A stretch of 64,000 nt of DNA from an uncultured Curvibacter sp. (lineage in GTDB: Bacteria > Pseudomonadota > Gammaproteobacteria > Burkholderiales > Burkholderiaceae_C): assembly GCA_903828535.1 (NCBI GenBank), contig CAIKMN010000019.1, positions 1 to 64,000 on the forward strand, given 5' to 3'. This document shows positions 8,593 through 18,423 of the stretch, piece by piece; the stretch's first letter is position 1, and each line of letters opens with the position of its first letter. Under the pieces are notes generated by a model. That model had not been told where the DNA came from and ran no database searches. It was given only the letters and a program-made list of their open reading frames with translations. Position numbers and translations under genes: made by a program.

Positions 8593-9972
8593 TCAATTTA
8601 ATTTCAACGCATGGCCTTCGGCATTTTTCAACTGAACGCCCAAGACTTTGGCCATCGTGGGGGCGATGTCTCGCATGTCGACCGTGCCTAAATTAGCGCC
8701 CTTTTTCTGGTTGGGGAATGAAACGAGCAGGGTCGCTTGCATCTCTGGGTTACTGGGTGAATAACCGTGCATCCCCTTTGATTTGCTGGGCGCCACCAGA
8801 GCGGCGGTGGGGTCGATGCCCATTTCATAACCCAATTTAAATTCAACCCAAAAATCGGCCAAAGGGTTACCCCCCCTTTGGCTGATCGTGGGTTTTTCGT
8901 AAACAGCGGCAATGCCCAGTTCAGGGGTGTTGCTGAGTTGGTCCAGAACGGCCTTGACTTTGGCGTAAGCGGCTTTGTCTGTTGGGTCTTTCAGAACGAT
9001 GGCCGCCGCGCCGCCGGCAAACCAAGGCGCCGCCGTCCAGCCCGTCACCTTCTTGCTGGCAACGTCGTATTGAATCAAGCCGTTTTGTAAAAAGGCGCCG
9101 ATCAGGTTGACGTCGTAGTTCACGGTCGAAAAACCGTGATCGGAGACCACGAAAACAACGGTTTTCGGATTAACCTTACGGGTTGTGACGATCATTTCGC
9201 CCAGCGTTTTATCCAAGGTCTTCAATATGTCTTTGGCTTGCTGGGTACCGGGACCGTAAATGTGTTGGTTGTGGTCCAAGGCGGTCAAATAAAAGGTAGA
9301 AAAATCAGGATGCTTGAGTTCGAGCAACGCTTGGGCGAATTGGGCTCGGTTCAGGTCTTCTTCCAGATCCTCCTTGATGCCTTGTGCATACGACAGGTTC
9401 AATTTCTTTTCTAATTCATCCTGAAGGCCCGGCGTAGAAAGGGCTCGGACCAGTTTCCGGTCGTCTTCGTGTCCAGTGCGCCAAATTTGGGGCAAAGAAA
9501 AGTCAATGGGTTCAGCCACGGTCACTGGCCAATGCACGTTGGCGGTTTTAAGCCCTGCTTTCCTGGCGGCATCGAACAGCGTTTGCGACTGGATGTCAGA
9601 TGCGTACCAATACCAACCGACTTGGTTGATGTTCATCGGATCAAAAGAGGTGTTTGAATAAACACCATGAACCGCGGGCGAACTGCCTGTGATCAAGGTC
9701 ACATGGCTGGGGTAAGTCAGGGTGGGCGTTACACCCACCACCCCTTGAGCAAAGTACCCATGCTCTCGCAGTGAGTTCAAAGTTGGTAATTCTTCAGCTG
9801 AAGCGCTCAGCCAATCAACAGGCCGAAGCCCATCGATGGAAATCAAAACAACCGGTGCTTTTTTGATGGGGAATTTAGCTTGATTTTCAGCATGGATGGA
9901 TTGCGCTGAGACACAAGTCGATACCAACAAAAACAGAGCGAGACGAGAAAAACGGGCGTGAATTAATTTCAT
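8593..9972 (-). CDS. Secreted alkaline-phosphatase-superfamily / nucleotide pyrophosphatase-phosphodiesterase-like protein
   Basis: N-terminal signal peptide; VVLISIDGLRPVDWL, GVTPTLTYPSHVTLITGSSPAVHGVYSN, VFVVSDHGFS, MHGYSP motifs. Confidence 0.87.
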   Translation of the reverse strand: MKLIHARFSRLALFLLVSTCVSAQSIHAENQAKFPIKKAPVVLISIDGLRPVDWLSASAEELPTLNSLREHGYFAQGVVGVTPTLTYPSHVTLITGSSPAVHGVYSNTSFDPMNINQVGWYWYASDIQSQTLFDAARKAGLKTANVHWPVTVAEPIDFSLPQIWRTGHEDDRKLVRALSTPGLQDELEKKLNLSYAQGIKEDLEEDLNRAQFAQALLELKHPDFSTFYLTALDHNQHIYGPGTQQAKDILKTLDKTLGEMIVTTRKVNPKTVVFVVSDHGFSTVNYDVNLIGAFLQNGLIQYDVASKKVTGWTAAPWFAGGAAAIVLKDPTDKAAYAKVKAVLDQLSNTPELGIAAVYEKPTISQRGGNPLADFWVEFKLGYEMGIDPTAALVAPSKSKGMHGYSPSNPEMQATLLVSFPNQKKGANLGTVDMRDIAPTMAKVLGVQLKNAEGHALKLN

Positions 9973-9974
9973 TC

Positions 9975-9993
9975 AAAGACTGTTGCAGTCTTT
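9975..9993. promoter_or_regulatory. Perfect inverted repeat directly upstream of the phosphodiesterase start codon
   Basis: AAAGACTG-TTG-CAGTCTTT ends 3 bp from the ATG (9970-9972, reverse strand). Confidence 0.45.
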
Positions 9994-10045
9994 TATTTCG
10001 AGGGCATGACAACGTGAACAAATTAAAAAATTGGCTCAAACACAA

Positions 10046-10063
10046 CAGTCATGGGCTCGTAAC
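10046..10063 (+). promoter_or_regulatory. Candidate Pho box
   Basis: CAGTCAT-GGGC-TCGTAAC: two 7-mers at 11-bp spacing resembling CTGTCAT/CTGTAAC half-sites (6/7 and 5/7), between the divergent operon and the receptor gene. Confidence 0.35.
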
Positions 10064-10114
10064 ACGCAGCCACAAAAATCAACTTGTTTTGTTTGTTAAA
10101 AAAAGGAAGCTCCC

Positions 10115-12382
10115 GTGAAAAGTTCTCTGCATCTTCAAAAGATTGGTTTCAGAAAATCAATCGTTTCGTCCTTGGTCTTGGCAGCATTTGTGCCAGCAAT
10201 GGCTTGGGCTCAAGCAGCCAACAATGGACCCGAGGAAGTCTTGGTCGTGGCCAACGGCAAGGGCATCTCGCGTCAAGTGGAAACCATTTCCAGCGTTGAG
10301 ATGAGTCAATTGCCTCCTGGCTCTAGCCCTCTTGCTGCTGTGTCCAGATTGCCCTCGGTGAATTTCCAATCCGCCGATACGTTTGGTGCTTATGAATGGT
10401 CTACCCGCATTTCGGTTCGCGGTTTTAACCAAAACTACTTGGGCTTCACTTTGGATGACGTGCCCTTGGGAGACATGTCTTATGCCAACTTCAACGGCCT
10501 GCACATCAGCCGTGCCATTTCCACTGAAAACATCAACAAAGTGGTTTTGTCAGCCGGTACAGGTTCCTTGAGCACCGCTTCTTCCAGCAACTTGGGCGGC
10601 ACGGTTCAGTTTTATTCAATTGATCCCGCCAAAAAGGGCGGTCTGTTTTTCAACTTGGGAACCGGCTCCTTCAGCGATCAACACGTCTTTGCCCGTTTGG
10701 AAACGGGTCAAACCGAGTTTGGCCGCGCCTACCTGAGCGTGACCAGCCAAGACTCCAACAAATGGAAGGGCTCAGGCCAAGACCGTCAAACCCAATTTAA
10801 CTTCAAGTACGTCAACGAAATCGGCAACAGCAAATTAACTGCTTTTGCCAATACCTCAGACCGTCGCGAAATTGATTATCAAGATTTGTCCTTGAACATG
10901 ATCAAGCAATTTGGCTACAAATTGGACAACACGTACCCCAACGTCACACAGGCATTGAACATTGCCAAAACCCAATGCGGTAATACCGTCAACGGCGTTC
11001 CCAGCACCTATTCTGCCGCTTGCGATTACCAATACTATGCCGGTTCAGGTCTTCGTCAAGACGGGTTGTATGGTGCCAGCTTGGCCAGCAATTTCTCGAA
11101 TGGTTTAAAAACCAAAGCCACCGTTTACTCACATCACGACAAAGGCGACGGCCTCTGGTACACGCCTTATGTCGCTTCGCCTGATGGGACGCCTCAGTCG
11201 CTTAGAACCACCGAATACCGTTTGAACCGAGACGGCGTGGTAGCGAATGCAGACTACCGCGTGGCCAATCATGCTGTCAAAGCAGCTGTTTGGTATGAAG
11301 ACAACCAATTCAACCAAGCCCGCCGTTTTTATGCGACTCCTGCATCCTCTTTCCCTTCGCCCTACGATTTTCCAAGCAATCCTTTTTACACGCAGTGGCA
11401 ACATCAATTTGGCACCAAGACCACTCAGTTTTCTCTAGAAGACAACTGGAGCGTCACCAAAGACTTGAATGTCAATTACGGCTTCAAATCACTTAAGCAA
11501 TCCACGAATGATGTTTTACAAGCGGGCTCGCCAGCTTCTTACCCACAGGGCAGCATCACCTCCAGCAAGCCATTCTTGCCTCAGTTGGGCTTGACCTATG
11601 CTTTGAATGATTCGTCTGAATTGTTTGCTGGCTACTCCAAAAACATGCGCGCTTTCCAAAGCTCAGTCGCCGGTCCTTATGGCACGACGGCCGCTGGTTT
11701 TAACGCCATTCGCTCCAGTTTGAAACCTGAAACCTCTGACACCTATGAAGGTGGCTGGCGTTTGAACAGCGCCGATAACCAAGCGGTTATCGCGCTTTAC
11801 AACGTGAACTTCCAAAACCGTCTGTTGTCGATTCAGCAAGGGGCCGGCATCGTGGGCAATCCTTCGGTGTTGGGCAACGTCGGTGGCGCTCGCATGACCG
11901 GTTTGGAAGTGTCTGACTCTTGGAAATTTGCCAAGGGCTACTCATGGTTCAATGGTGTGAACTTCAACAAGAACACTTACACCAGCGACTACGTGAGCAA
12001 TGGGACTACCTACAAAACGAATGGCAAAACCATCGTTGATTCCCCCACTCAAATGTGGAAGTCGATCGTCAGCTATGACGTGAACTCGGTCTTTGCCAAC
12101 GTCGGTGTGGACTACATGAGCAAACGCTTCTACAGCTACTCAAATGACGCTTCTGTCAGTGGCCGCACCTTGGTGAATGGCTCTGTGGGTTACCGCTTCG
12201 GTCAATACGCATCGTTCAGCGACTTGACCCTGCAACTCACAGGTTCCAACCTGACAGACAAACGTTATATTTCGACCATCGGAAGCAATGGCTTCACTTA
12301 CAGCGACCCCACTGGCGACGCTCAAACGGTGTTGCCAGGTGCGCCCCGGGCTTTCTTCCTGAGCCTGACGGGCAAGCTCTGA
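10115..12382 (+). CDS. TonB-dependent receptor
   Basis: GTG start with AAGGAAG RBS, signal peptide, plug domain (STRISVRGFNQNYLGFTLDDVPLGD), beta-barrel ending ...PRAFFLSLTGKL. Confidence 0.92.
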   Translation: MKSSLHLQKIGFRKSIVSSLVLAAFVPAMAWAQAANNGPEEVLVVANGKGISRQVETISSVEMSQLPPGSSPLAAVSRLPSVNFQSADTFGAYEWSTRISVRGFNQNYLGFTLDDVPLGDMSYANFNGLHISRAISTENINKVVLSAGTGSLSTASSSNLGGTVQFYSIDPAKKGGLFFNLGTGSFSDQHVFARLETGQTEFGRAYLSVTSQDSNKWKGSGQDRQTQFNFKYVNEIGNSKLTAFANTSDRREIDYQDLSLNMIKQFGYKLDNTYPNVTQALNIAKTQCGNTVNGVPSTYSAACDYQYYAGSGLRQDGLYGASLASNFSNGLKTKATVYSHHDKGDGLWYTPYVASPDGTPQSLRTTEYRLNRDGVVANADYRVANHAVKAAVWYEDNQFNQARRFYATPASSFPSPYDFPSNPFYTQWQHQFGTKTTQFSLEDNWSVTKDLNVNYGFKSLKQSTNDVLQAGSPASYPQGSITSSKPFLPQLGLTYALNDSSELFAGYSKNMRAFQSSVAGPYGTTAAGFNAIRSSLKPETSDTYEGGWRLNSADNQAVIALYNVNFQNRLLSIQQGAGIVGNPSVLGNVGGARMTGLEVSDSWKFAKGYSWFNGVNFNKNTYTSDYVSNGTTYKTNGKTIVDSPTQMWKSIVSYDVNSVFANVGVDYMSKRFYSYSNDASVSGRTLVNGSVGYRFGQYASFSDLTLQLTGSNLTDKRYISTIGSNGFTYSDPTGDAQTVLPGAPRAFFLSLTGKL

Positions 12383-12400
12383 TTGAACTGAGCCCAGAAC

Positions 12401-12429
12401 AAAAAGCCACCTTCGGGTGGCTTTTTTTA
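12401..12429. terminator. Rho-independent terminator (possibly bidirectional)
   Basis: AAAAAGCCACCTTCGGGTGGCTTTTTTT. Confidence 0.9.
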
Positions 12430-13329
12430 TTAAAAAATATACCCAACGCTCATCACCATTTCATTGGATCTAACGTTTTGTGAAGCAGTGCCTTTGTAAA
12501 CAGGAATGTTCCGCATCGACGTATAAATTTGTTTGTTGGTCAGCTCTAAATAAATGGGTTTGACAGTCACGTAACGAAAGCCAAGTTCTTCACCCGTTGA
12601 GGTGCCAACGATGCGCCACCATCCCGAATTCGTACCCAGCAAGTTGGTTAAATTTTTATTGCCCACGCTGTTGGGTTGACCATTGATGTCAATCTCAGGG
12701 TGAACAATCGCCAGGCCGGTACCGACCTTGGCAATCAGCGACAGGCTGCTGCCTTCTTCTAAATTTCCCAACAGGGGTTTGCGGTAAAGCGCGCTGACCA
12801 TGACGTGGTTCAGGCCGTTGTGAAGCAGGTAAGTGAAATAGTGGGTGCTCAAGGTTTTGAGACCCACGCCGCCGGCGTTGGTGCCTGTGACCAAGGCCGT
12901 TTGGTTCAAGGTGCTGGTGAATTTGGTGTGGTCCAAGCTCAAGTCCAAGGCCCAGTTTTTGTTCTCATCGAAAAAACGACCGACCCGAACGTTATCGGGC
13001 GTACAGCAAACGGGGGACTTGAATTCATCGTGGCCTTGCATGTTGTGGACCACGAAGTCATTGTTCAAACTGGGCTGTGAAACATGGACATCAGAGGGGT
13101 GGTAATGGGTTTTGTCATAACCCCAAGAGGCATACCACTCGCCTTGCGTGAAAAACGCATGGGTCGACTTGAAGAATGCATTTTCGTTGCTGGCGTCGGT
13201 TTGTGCGAGCACCGGGCTGGCCATGGCGCAACCGATAAACAGGAGCCCCAAGAAGCGAAAAACCGGCACAAATAAACGGGAACAGGAGGTGGTTTGGAGG
13301 GACATGGAAAGCATACTTTTTAGATTCAA
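12430..13329 (-). CDS. Predicted outer-membrane beta-barrel protein, unknown function
   Basis: Signal peptide (FLGLLFIGCAMASPVLAQ), aromatic beta-strand pattern and C-terminal ...MVMSVGYIF (terminal Phe). Confidence 0.7.
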   Translation of the reverse strand: MNLKSMLSMSLQTTSCSRLFVPVFRFLGLLFIGCAMASPVLAQTDASNENAFFKSTHAFFTQGEWYASWGYDKTHYHPSDVHVSQPSLNNDFVVHNMQGHDEFKSPVCCTPDNVRVGRFFDENKNWALDLSLDHTKFTSTLNQTALVTGTNAGGVGLKTLSTHYFTYLLHNGLNHVMVSALYRKPLLGNLEEGSSLSLIAKVGTGLAIVHPEIDINGQPNSVGNKNLTNLLGTNSGWWRIVGTSTGEELGFRYVTVKPIYLELTNKQIYTSMRNIPVYKGTASQNVRSNEMVMSVGYIF

Positions 13330-13389
13330 ATGAACCCTGAAAGTATATTCTTCGTGCTTTCGCTGGCTTTGACGCCCCTCAAAGCGACA

Positions 13390-14427
13390 TTAAATAATCG
13401 AGGCGCTGGACTTTTTGGAGCCGCCTGAACCCTTCTTCGGGGCATCATCAGGATTGGAGGTGGCTCTTCGAAGCACCTCCCAATAGCCCTTGGCAATTTC
13501 CATTTTGGGATGCAATCCCTTTTCACCCAACACGCGGTGCGCTTGAGGCAACTTCCAGCAGGGCGTGAAAATCAACAAATGGTGCTCCAAGTGGTAGTTC
13601 ACCCAATAAGGCGCCCACAAAGCCCGTCCCATGAGATGGGTGTAGGTCGTTCGGGTATTGCGCAAGGGGTCTTGGTTGTCGCCCACCACCGCATGCTCTG
13701 CAATGTTGCGGATTCGGCTCACCAGTTGATACCAAGTCAAAAGAGGAATCACCCACAAAAACAAATAAAGCCAAGGGTGACCCGCCAAACTGAGCAAGGC
13801 CCACAAAACCAAATTGGTCAACAGGAAGCGCCGCTCAACCTGCACCATTTTTTTCAATCTCGAGACGAAGGTCTCAGGGCCGTTGGCCCCCGCCTCGGCT
13901 TGCATCGCGGATTGAAATTGAATACGACGACGCTGATAGCCCGTTATGCCCAAAACGTCGCGCAACAATTTGCGCCACAAGCCATTGCGGTGAATGGGAA
14001 AATGGGCCGACAACGACCAATCGGGGTCTTCGCGCTGCTGGGTAAAGCGGTGGTGTTTTAAGTGATAGGGCCGGTACAAACCGATGTCGGTCCCAACGGG
14101 GTCGCCGCAAAACCAGCTGCCTAAAAAGTCATTGAGCTTCGGCTGGGCGCACAGCAACCGATGCGCGGCGTCGTGCATCAAAATCGCCAAACCCAATTGG
14201 CGACTGCCAATCACAACGCAGGCGAATAAATAGCTGAACGGATTGCTCCACACGACGAACAGCAGCATCGCGGCCAAAATGACCCCCCAAGCATGCAACA
14301 CCAGCAAGACGCCGATCACATCGCTGCGCTCACGCAATTGAGCCTCTTCCTCGGGAGAAAGAAGGTCAATGGGGCGTGGAGCGACGGTCATTGGAGCGGT
14401 CATTGGAGCGGTCATTGGAGCGGTCAT
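13390..14427 (-). CDS. Fatty acid desaturase family protein
   Basis: Histidine boxes HDAAH, HHRFTQ and HLEHH; TM segments. Confidence 0.88.
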   Translation of the reverse strand: MTAPMTAPMTAPMTVAPRPIDLLSPEEEAQLRERSDVIGVLLVLHAWGVILAAMLLFVVWSNPFSYLFACVVIGSRQLGLAILMHDAAHRLLCAQPKLNDFLGSWFCGDPVGTDIGLYRPYHLKHHRFTQQREDPDWSLSAHFPIHRNGLWRKLLRDVLGITGYQRRRIQFQSAMQAEAGANGPETFVSRLKKMVQVERRFLLTNLVLWALLSLAGHPWLYLFLWVIPLLTWYQLVSRIRNIAEHAVVGDNQDPLRNTRTTYTHLMGRALWAPYWVNYHLEHHLLIFTPCWKLPQAHRVLGEKGLHPKMEIAKGYWEVLRRATSNPDDAPKKGSGGSKKSSASII

Positions 14428-14428
14428 T
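14378..14428. repeat. 12-bp tandem repeat over desaturase start codon
   Basis: ggagcggtcatt x3 plus a 15-nt variant; encodes MTAPMTAPMTAPMT. Confidence 0.9.
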
Positions 14429-14474
14429 CAATCAGTCTAGCGGACCAACGCTTCGCTGCCAATCCCCACTGACT

Positions 14475-14506
14475 ACCACCCCATTAACCACCCCATTAAC
14501 CACGCC
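14475..14506. repeat. 12-bp tandem repeat
   Basis: accaccccatta x2 plus partial third copy. Confidence 0.8.
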
Positions 14507-14507
14507 T

Positions 14508-15251
14508 TCAACCCGGCGAATCCTGAAAATGGTGGGCGCGACAAGTCAACACCAAGGTGTCGCGGTGACCGCCCTCGGCCAACGGCTGGATGGGGGTGCT
14601 TTCGTGGATCACGCGGGCATCGTCCATCAGCATCATGGAACCCGGCTCGCTCAGCGTGAAGCGCTCTCCGAGCGGTCCATCGGCTTCAAAGACGCGTGTT
14701 TCACCGCCTTTGATGCCGATTCGATTCACCATCATGACGGCCACCAAGTCGACGCCGTCTCGGTGCGCGCCTTCGGGCGTTGGGCGGCCAATGCCCCCCG
14801 TGGTGTCGATGCGAAATTGATGGGCCTCAATGCACCAGCGGACCTCTGCTTGGCCCCGAACCGCACTGGCGGTTCGGGCAAAGGTGCTCAGCAATTCTAA
14901 AAACGCGGGCTGGCTGGTGGTGCTTTCCAGCATCGGTTCAAACCAGCGCTCCATGCCACCGTGCAAGGCGTTGTAATCCAAGGGCTGCCAGTGCGCTCGG
15001 TGAGGGACTTGGGTCAAGACGCCTGATTCAAATACAAAACTGCTGTGCCGACGCCGGCGGTAGCGCCCACCGTCTTTCAGGTAGTTGTCCGGCGGCATGT
15101 TCTCCCACTCACTTGCCAGCGACTGGAGGGCTTGGATTGAAATCCCCGCCCATTGCGCCACACCCTCGGCACTGAGCACGCCGTAACCCTTTTGGCTCAG
15201 CAAATGACCCATCTCCGAAGCGGGGGTGTATTGGGGCGACAAAGATTTCAT
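14508..15251 (-). CDS. 2OG-Fe(II) dioxygenase family protein (PF10014-like)
   Basis: QFRIDTTGGIGRPTPEGAHRDGVDLVAVMMVNR...HRDTLVLTCR. Confidence 0.8.
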   Translation of the reverse strand: MKSLSPQYTPASEMGHLLSQKGYGVLSAEGVAQWAGISIQALQSLASEWENMPPDNYLKDGGRYRRRRHSSFVFESGVLTQVPHRAHWQPLDYNALHGGMERWFEPMLESTTSQPAFLELLSTFARTASAVRGQAEVRWCIEAHQFRIDTTGGIGRPTPEGAHRDGVDLVAVMMVNRIGIKGGETRVFEADGPLGERFTLSEPGSMMLMDDARVIHESTPIQPLAEGGHRDTLVLTCRAHHFQDSPG

Positions 15252-15730
15252 GAATTCGCAAAATCCTTGTAGCTCTTCTCTTCCACCAGTTCAGAACCCA
15301 AGGCCAAATTGATGGCCTTTTTCAATTGGGCGCGCTCGTCGTTGAGTCGGTAAACCTGACGGGCCAGATGAATGAAGGTTTCGCCAAATGCCTGCTTGGC
15401 CTCTTGAGCGCGAATGTCGTCCTCGACCTGCCAAAGGGATTGATTCACTTTCAGCAAGTCGTTTTTAAGATCAAAAATGGCCGCAGGCAAGTGGGGGGTT
15501 GCTTGCGCGATGGCCTCCAAAAGGCCCAGCTCTTTGCGCACATTTCCCAAAGCAGCTTGCCCGTTGATCTTGGCTTGTTTGATTTCCAAGATGGTGATTT
15601 TGTCGAGCAACTCGCCCCAAGAAATGGGGATCAAGGGCGTGGGGGTTTGGAGGCTTTGGGCAGACATGGCTTCAGGCTTGGTTTTGGGGAGCGTTGAGGA
15701 AGTGGGGGTTTTCAAGGGCTTGTTGATCAA
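15248..15730 (-). CDS. DUF6165-like protein
   Basis: [21 protein letters not shown]...[19 protein letters not shown]; start probably MSAQSL or upstream. Confidence 0.65.
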   Translation of the reverse strand: MINKPLKTPTSSTLPKTKPEAMSAQSLQTPTPLIPISWGELLDKITILEIKQAKINGQAALGNVRKELGLLEAIAQATPHLPAAIFDLKNDLLKVNQSLWQVEDDIRAQEAKQAFGETFIHLARQVYRLNDERAQLKKAINLALGSELVEEKSYKDFANS

Positions 15731-16544
15731 CGGCTTGTTGGTAAGACTTTAGCCAGCCCAAGCCGTCGCGGGTGGCGTTCGGCAACGTGCCGCGCTGGGG
15801 TCGGTATTCACAGCCGATCCAGCCGTTCCAGCCCGAGCGGCTCGACAACTCGTCGATGACTTCAAACAAATGGCGGTAATTGACCTCACCCAAATCGGGT
15901 TCGTGGCGCATGGGCACGCCTGCGATTTGCAAATGGCCCACACGACCACTGGGCAAATAACGGCGCAGCTGCGTTTCCAAATCGCCCTCCATGATTTGAC
16001 AATGGTAGAGGTCCATTTGCACTTTGAGGTTGGGGGCATTCAGCAGCTGAACCCACTCATGTGCTTGGGCTTGTTTGGACAAAAAATACCCCGGCATGTC
16101 TCGCTGGTTGAGGGGCTCAATGAGCACGTCCAAGTGATGGGCAGCGGCTTTTTCAGCGGCCCACTGCAGGTTGGATAAGGTCGTGGCCCGCAGGCGTTCT
16201 TCAGACAGGTGCGCCGGCTGAATGCCTGCCATCACGTGGATCCGGGGGCAATTCAGGGCCGATGCGTAGGCCAGCGCCAACTCAAAGCCTTGACGAAATT
16301 CTGCCTCTCGGTCTGGCAAACAGGCCAGACCACGTTCACCCGCAACCCAGTCACCCGCTGGGGCATTAAACAGCACCTGCTGCAAGCCGTTGTCTTGCAA
16401 GCGCTGTTGGAGTTCATGGGCTGAGTGCGCATACGGAAAGAGGGCTTCAACGGCCTGGAAGCCATCTTCGGCGGCCGCTTGAAAGCGGTCCAGAAAAGGC
16501 AGCTCGTTGTAGAGCATCGTCAGATTGGCCGCGAATTGGGGCAT
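15672..16544 (-). CDS. hyi: Hydroxypyruvate isomerase family protein (TIM barrel)
   Basis: [64 protein letters not shown]. Confidence 0.9.
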   Translation of the reverse strand: MPQFAANLTMLYNELPFLDRFQAAAEDGFQAVEALFPYAHSAHELQQRLQDNGLQQVLFNAPAGDWVAGERGLACLPDREAEFRQGFELALAYASALNCPRIHVMAGIQPAHLSEERLRATTLSNLQWAAEKAAAHHLDVLIEPLNQRDMPGYFLSKQAQAHEWVQLLNAPNLKVQMDLYHCQIMEGDLETQLRRYLPSGRVGHLQIAGVPMRHEPDLGEVNYRHLFEVIDELSSRSGWNGWIGCEYRPQRGTLPNATRDGLGWLKSYQQAVDQQALENPHFLNAPQNQA

Positions 16545-16573
16545 AAGAAGGCGCGAAGAAAGGAGGGGTTGAA

Positions 16574-17431
16574 TTAAATTTCAAAATTGTCAATGAGGCG
16601 GGTGCTCCCGAGCTTGGCCGCGCCCAACACCACCAGCGATTGAGGCGGTTCTTGGGCGGTTGGTGCTTGCAAGTCGACACGACGACGCACCGTTAAATAG
16701 TCGGGCTTCCAACCCCGATCCTGTAATTGGCGCATGAAGCATTGCTCCAAGGCTTCCCGCTTTTCAGGCAAGGCTTGGCCCATCGACAAGGCACTTTGCG
16801 CCAAGCCACGCAAAACCAAAGAGAGTTGCAACGCTTCGGCGCGTTCAGCCTCGCTCAAGTACCCGTTGCGCGAACTCATCGCCAAGCCTTCGGCCGTGCG
16901 CTTGGTTTCACCTGCCAAGATGTCGATGGGCAAGGCAAACTGGCGCACCAATTGACGAATCACCATGAGTTGCTGATAGTCCTTTTTGCCAAAAGCCGCT
17001 ACCCCCTGCGCGTGGCCTGCAAACACAGCTTGAAAGAGCTTCATCACCACAGTGGCCACGCCGACAAAAAAACCAGGGCGGAATTGGCCTTCCAGAATGT
17101 CGGCCATGCGCGGGTCGGGGAGAACCTTGAAAGTTTGAGGCTCGGGGTAAAGGTCGGCTTCGCGCGGCGCAAACAGCACGTCGCAACCCACCGCCTCCAG
17201 CTTGGCGCAGTCGGCTTCCCAGGTGCGCGGATAACTGTCGAAGTCTTCGTGCGGCAGGAATTGAAGGCGGTTCACGAAGATGCTGGCCACCGCCACATCG
17301 CCTTCTGGTTTGGCCAACTTCAACAAGGCCAAATGTCCGTCGTGCAAATTGCCCATCGTGGGCACAAAAGCGGGTTTTTCAAAGGCGCTCAAAGCAGCGC
17401 GCAATTCAGGCAAGGTGCGGACGATGTGCAT
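16574..17431 (-). CDS. panC: Pantothenate synthetase
   Basis: [47 protein letters not shown]. Confidence 0.95.
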   Translation of the reverse strand: MHIVRTLPELRAALSAFEKPAFVPTMGNLHDGHLALLKLAKPEGDVAVASIFVNRLQFLPHEDFDSYPRTWEADCAKLEAVGCDVLFAPREADLYPEPQTFKVLPDPRMADILEGQFRPGFFVGVATVVMKLFQAVFAGHAQGVAAFGKKDYQQLMVIRQLVRQFALPIDILAGETKRTAEGLAMSSRNGYLSEAERAEALQLSLVLRGLAQSALSMGQALPEKREALEQCFMRQLQDRGWKPDYLTVRRRVDLQAPTAQEPPQSLVVLGAAKLGSTRLIDNFEI

Positions 17432-17450
17432 AAAGTGAGGGCCGCTTGAA

Positions 17451-18344
17451 TTACCAAGCGTGCAAAGTATTGTCTGGGAATTGGCCTGTTTTAACCGCCT
17501 GAACATAGGCCTGCATGGCGGCTTGCACGCTGCCGGTGTCGGTCATGAAATTGCGAACAAATTTAGGGTTCTTGCCCAAGTTCACGCCCAGCATGTCGTG
17601 CATCACCAAGACCTGTCCGGCCGTGCCATTGCCAGCACCAATGCCGATGGTGGCGCAGTGTTTGAGTTCTTGCGTCAACTCAGTGGCCAAGGCCGCGGGC
17701 ACCATTTCCAGCACCAACATCGCCGCACCAGCTTGTTCAAGGGCCAATGCCTGTTGACGCAAAGTGGCCGCGCTGTCGCCCTTGCCTTGCACGCGGTAAC
17801 CGCCCAAGGCATGCACGGTTTGCGGGGTCAGTCCAAGGTGTGCACAGACCGGAATGCCGCGCTCAACCAAGAAGCGAACCACCTCGGTGGTCCAGCCACC
17901 GCCCTCTAGTTTCACCATGTGGGCCCCTGCTTTCAGCAAGGCAGTCGCACTGCGCAAAGCTTGTTCACGGGATTCTTGGTAAGTGCCAAAAGGCAAGTCG
18001 CCAATCAGCCAAGCGGTGCCTTGAACGCGCCGCAGTCCGCGTGAAACGCTCTCGGTGTGGTAGCACATGGTCTCCAAGGTGACGCCAACAGTGCTGTTCA
18101 AACCTTGGCAAACCATGCCCAAAGAATCCCCGACCAGCAGGCACTCGACGCCCGCCGAATCGGCCATGGCTGCAAAGGTGGCGTCGTAAGCCGTGAGCAT
18201 GGTGATCTTCTCGCCACGGGCGTGCAACTCTGCCAAACGCGGCAAGCTGATGGGCTTGCGGCTGGCCGGTGCGCTGGCTGTGGGCAAGGTGCCGTAGGGA
18301 ATGGCTGAAAGACTCGCCGAGGGGTTGAGATTGGGTGTGGTCAT
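17451..18344 (-). CDS. panB: 3-methyl-2-oxobutanoate hydroxymethyltransferase
   Basis: [55 protein letters not shown]. Confidence 0.96.
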   Translation of the reverse strand: MTTPNLNPSASLSAIPYGTLPTASAPASRKPISLPRLAELHARGEKITMLTAYDATFAAMADSAGVECLLVGDSLGMVCQGLNSTVGVTLETMCYHTESVSRGLRRVQGTAWLIGDLPFGTYQESREQALRSATALLKAGAHMVKLEGGGWTTEVVRFLVERGIPVCAHLGLTPQTVHALGGYRVQGKGDSAATLRQQALALEQAGAAMLVLEMVPAALATELTQELKHCATIGIGAGNGTAGQVLVMHDMLGVNLGKNPKFVRNFMTDTGSVQAAMQAYVQAVKTGQFPDNTLHAW

Positions 18345-18423
18345 GGTCGCATTTTAAAGATCGACAAAAGGTACAAGTTACCGATGCTCGGGCTATTATT
18401 GACGGCTTATAAATAGAGACAAC

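Noticed and set aside
14508-15251. 2OG-Fe dioxygenase as the missing PhnY hydroxylase
   Set aside because: Appears to belong to the PF10014-like family, not the PhyH-like family of PhnY, and lies outside the phosphonate operon; only a weak possibility.
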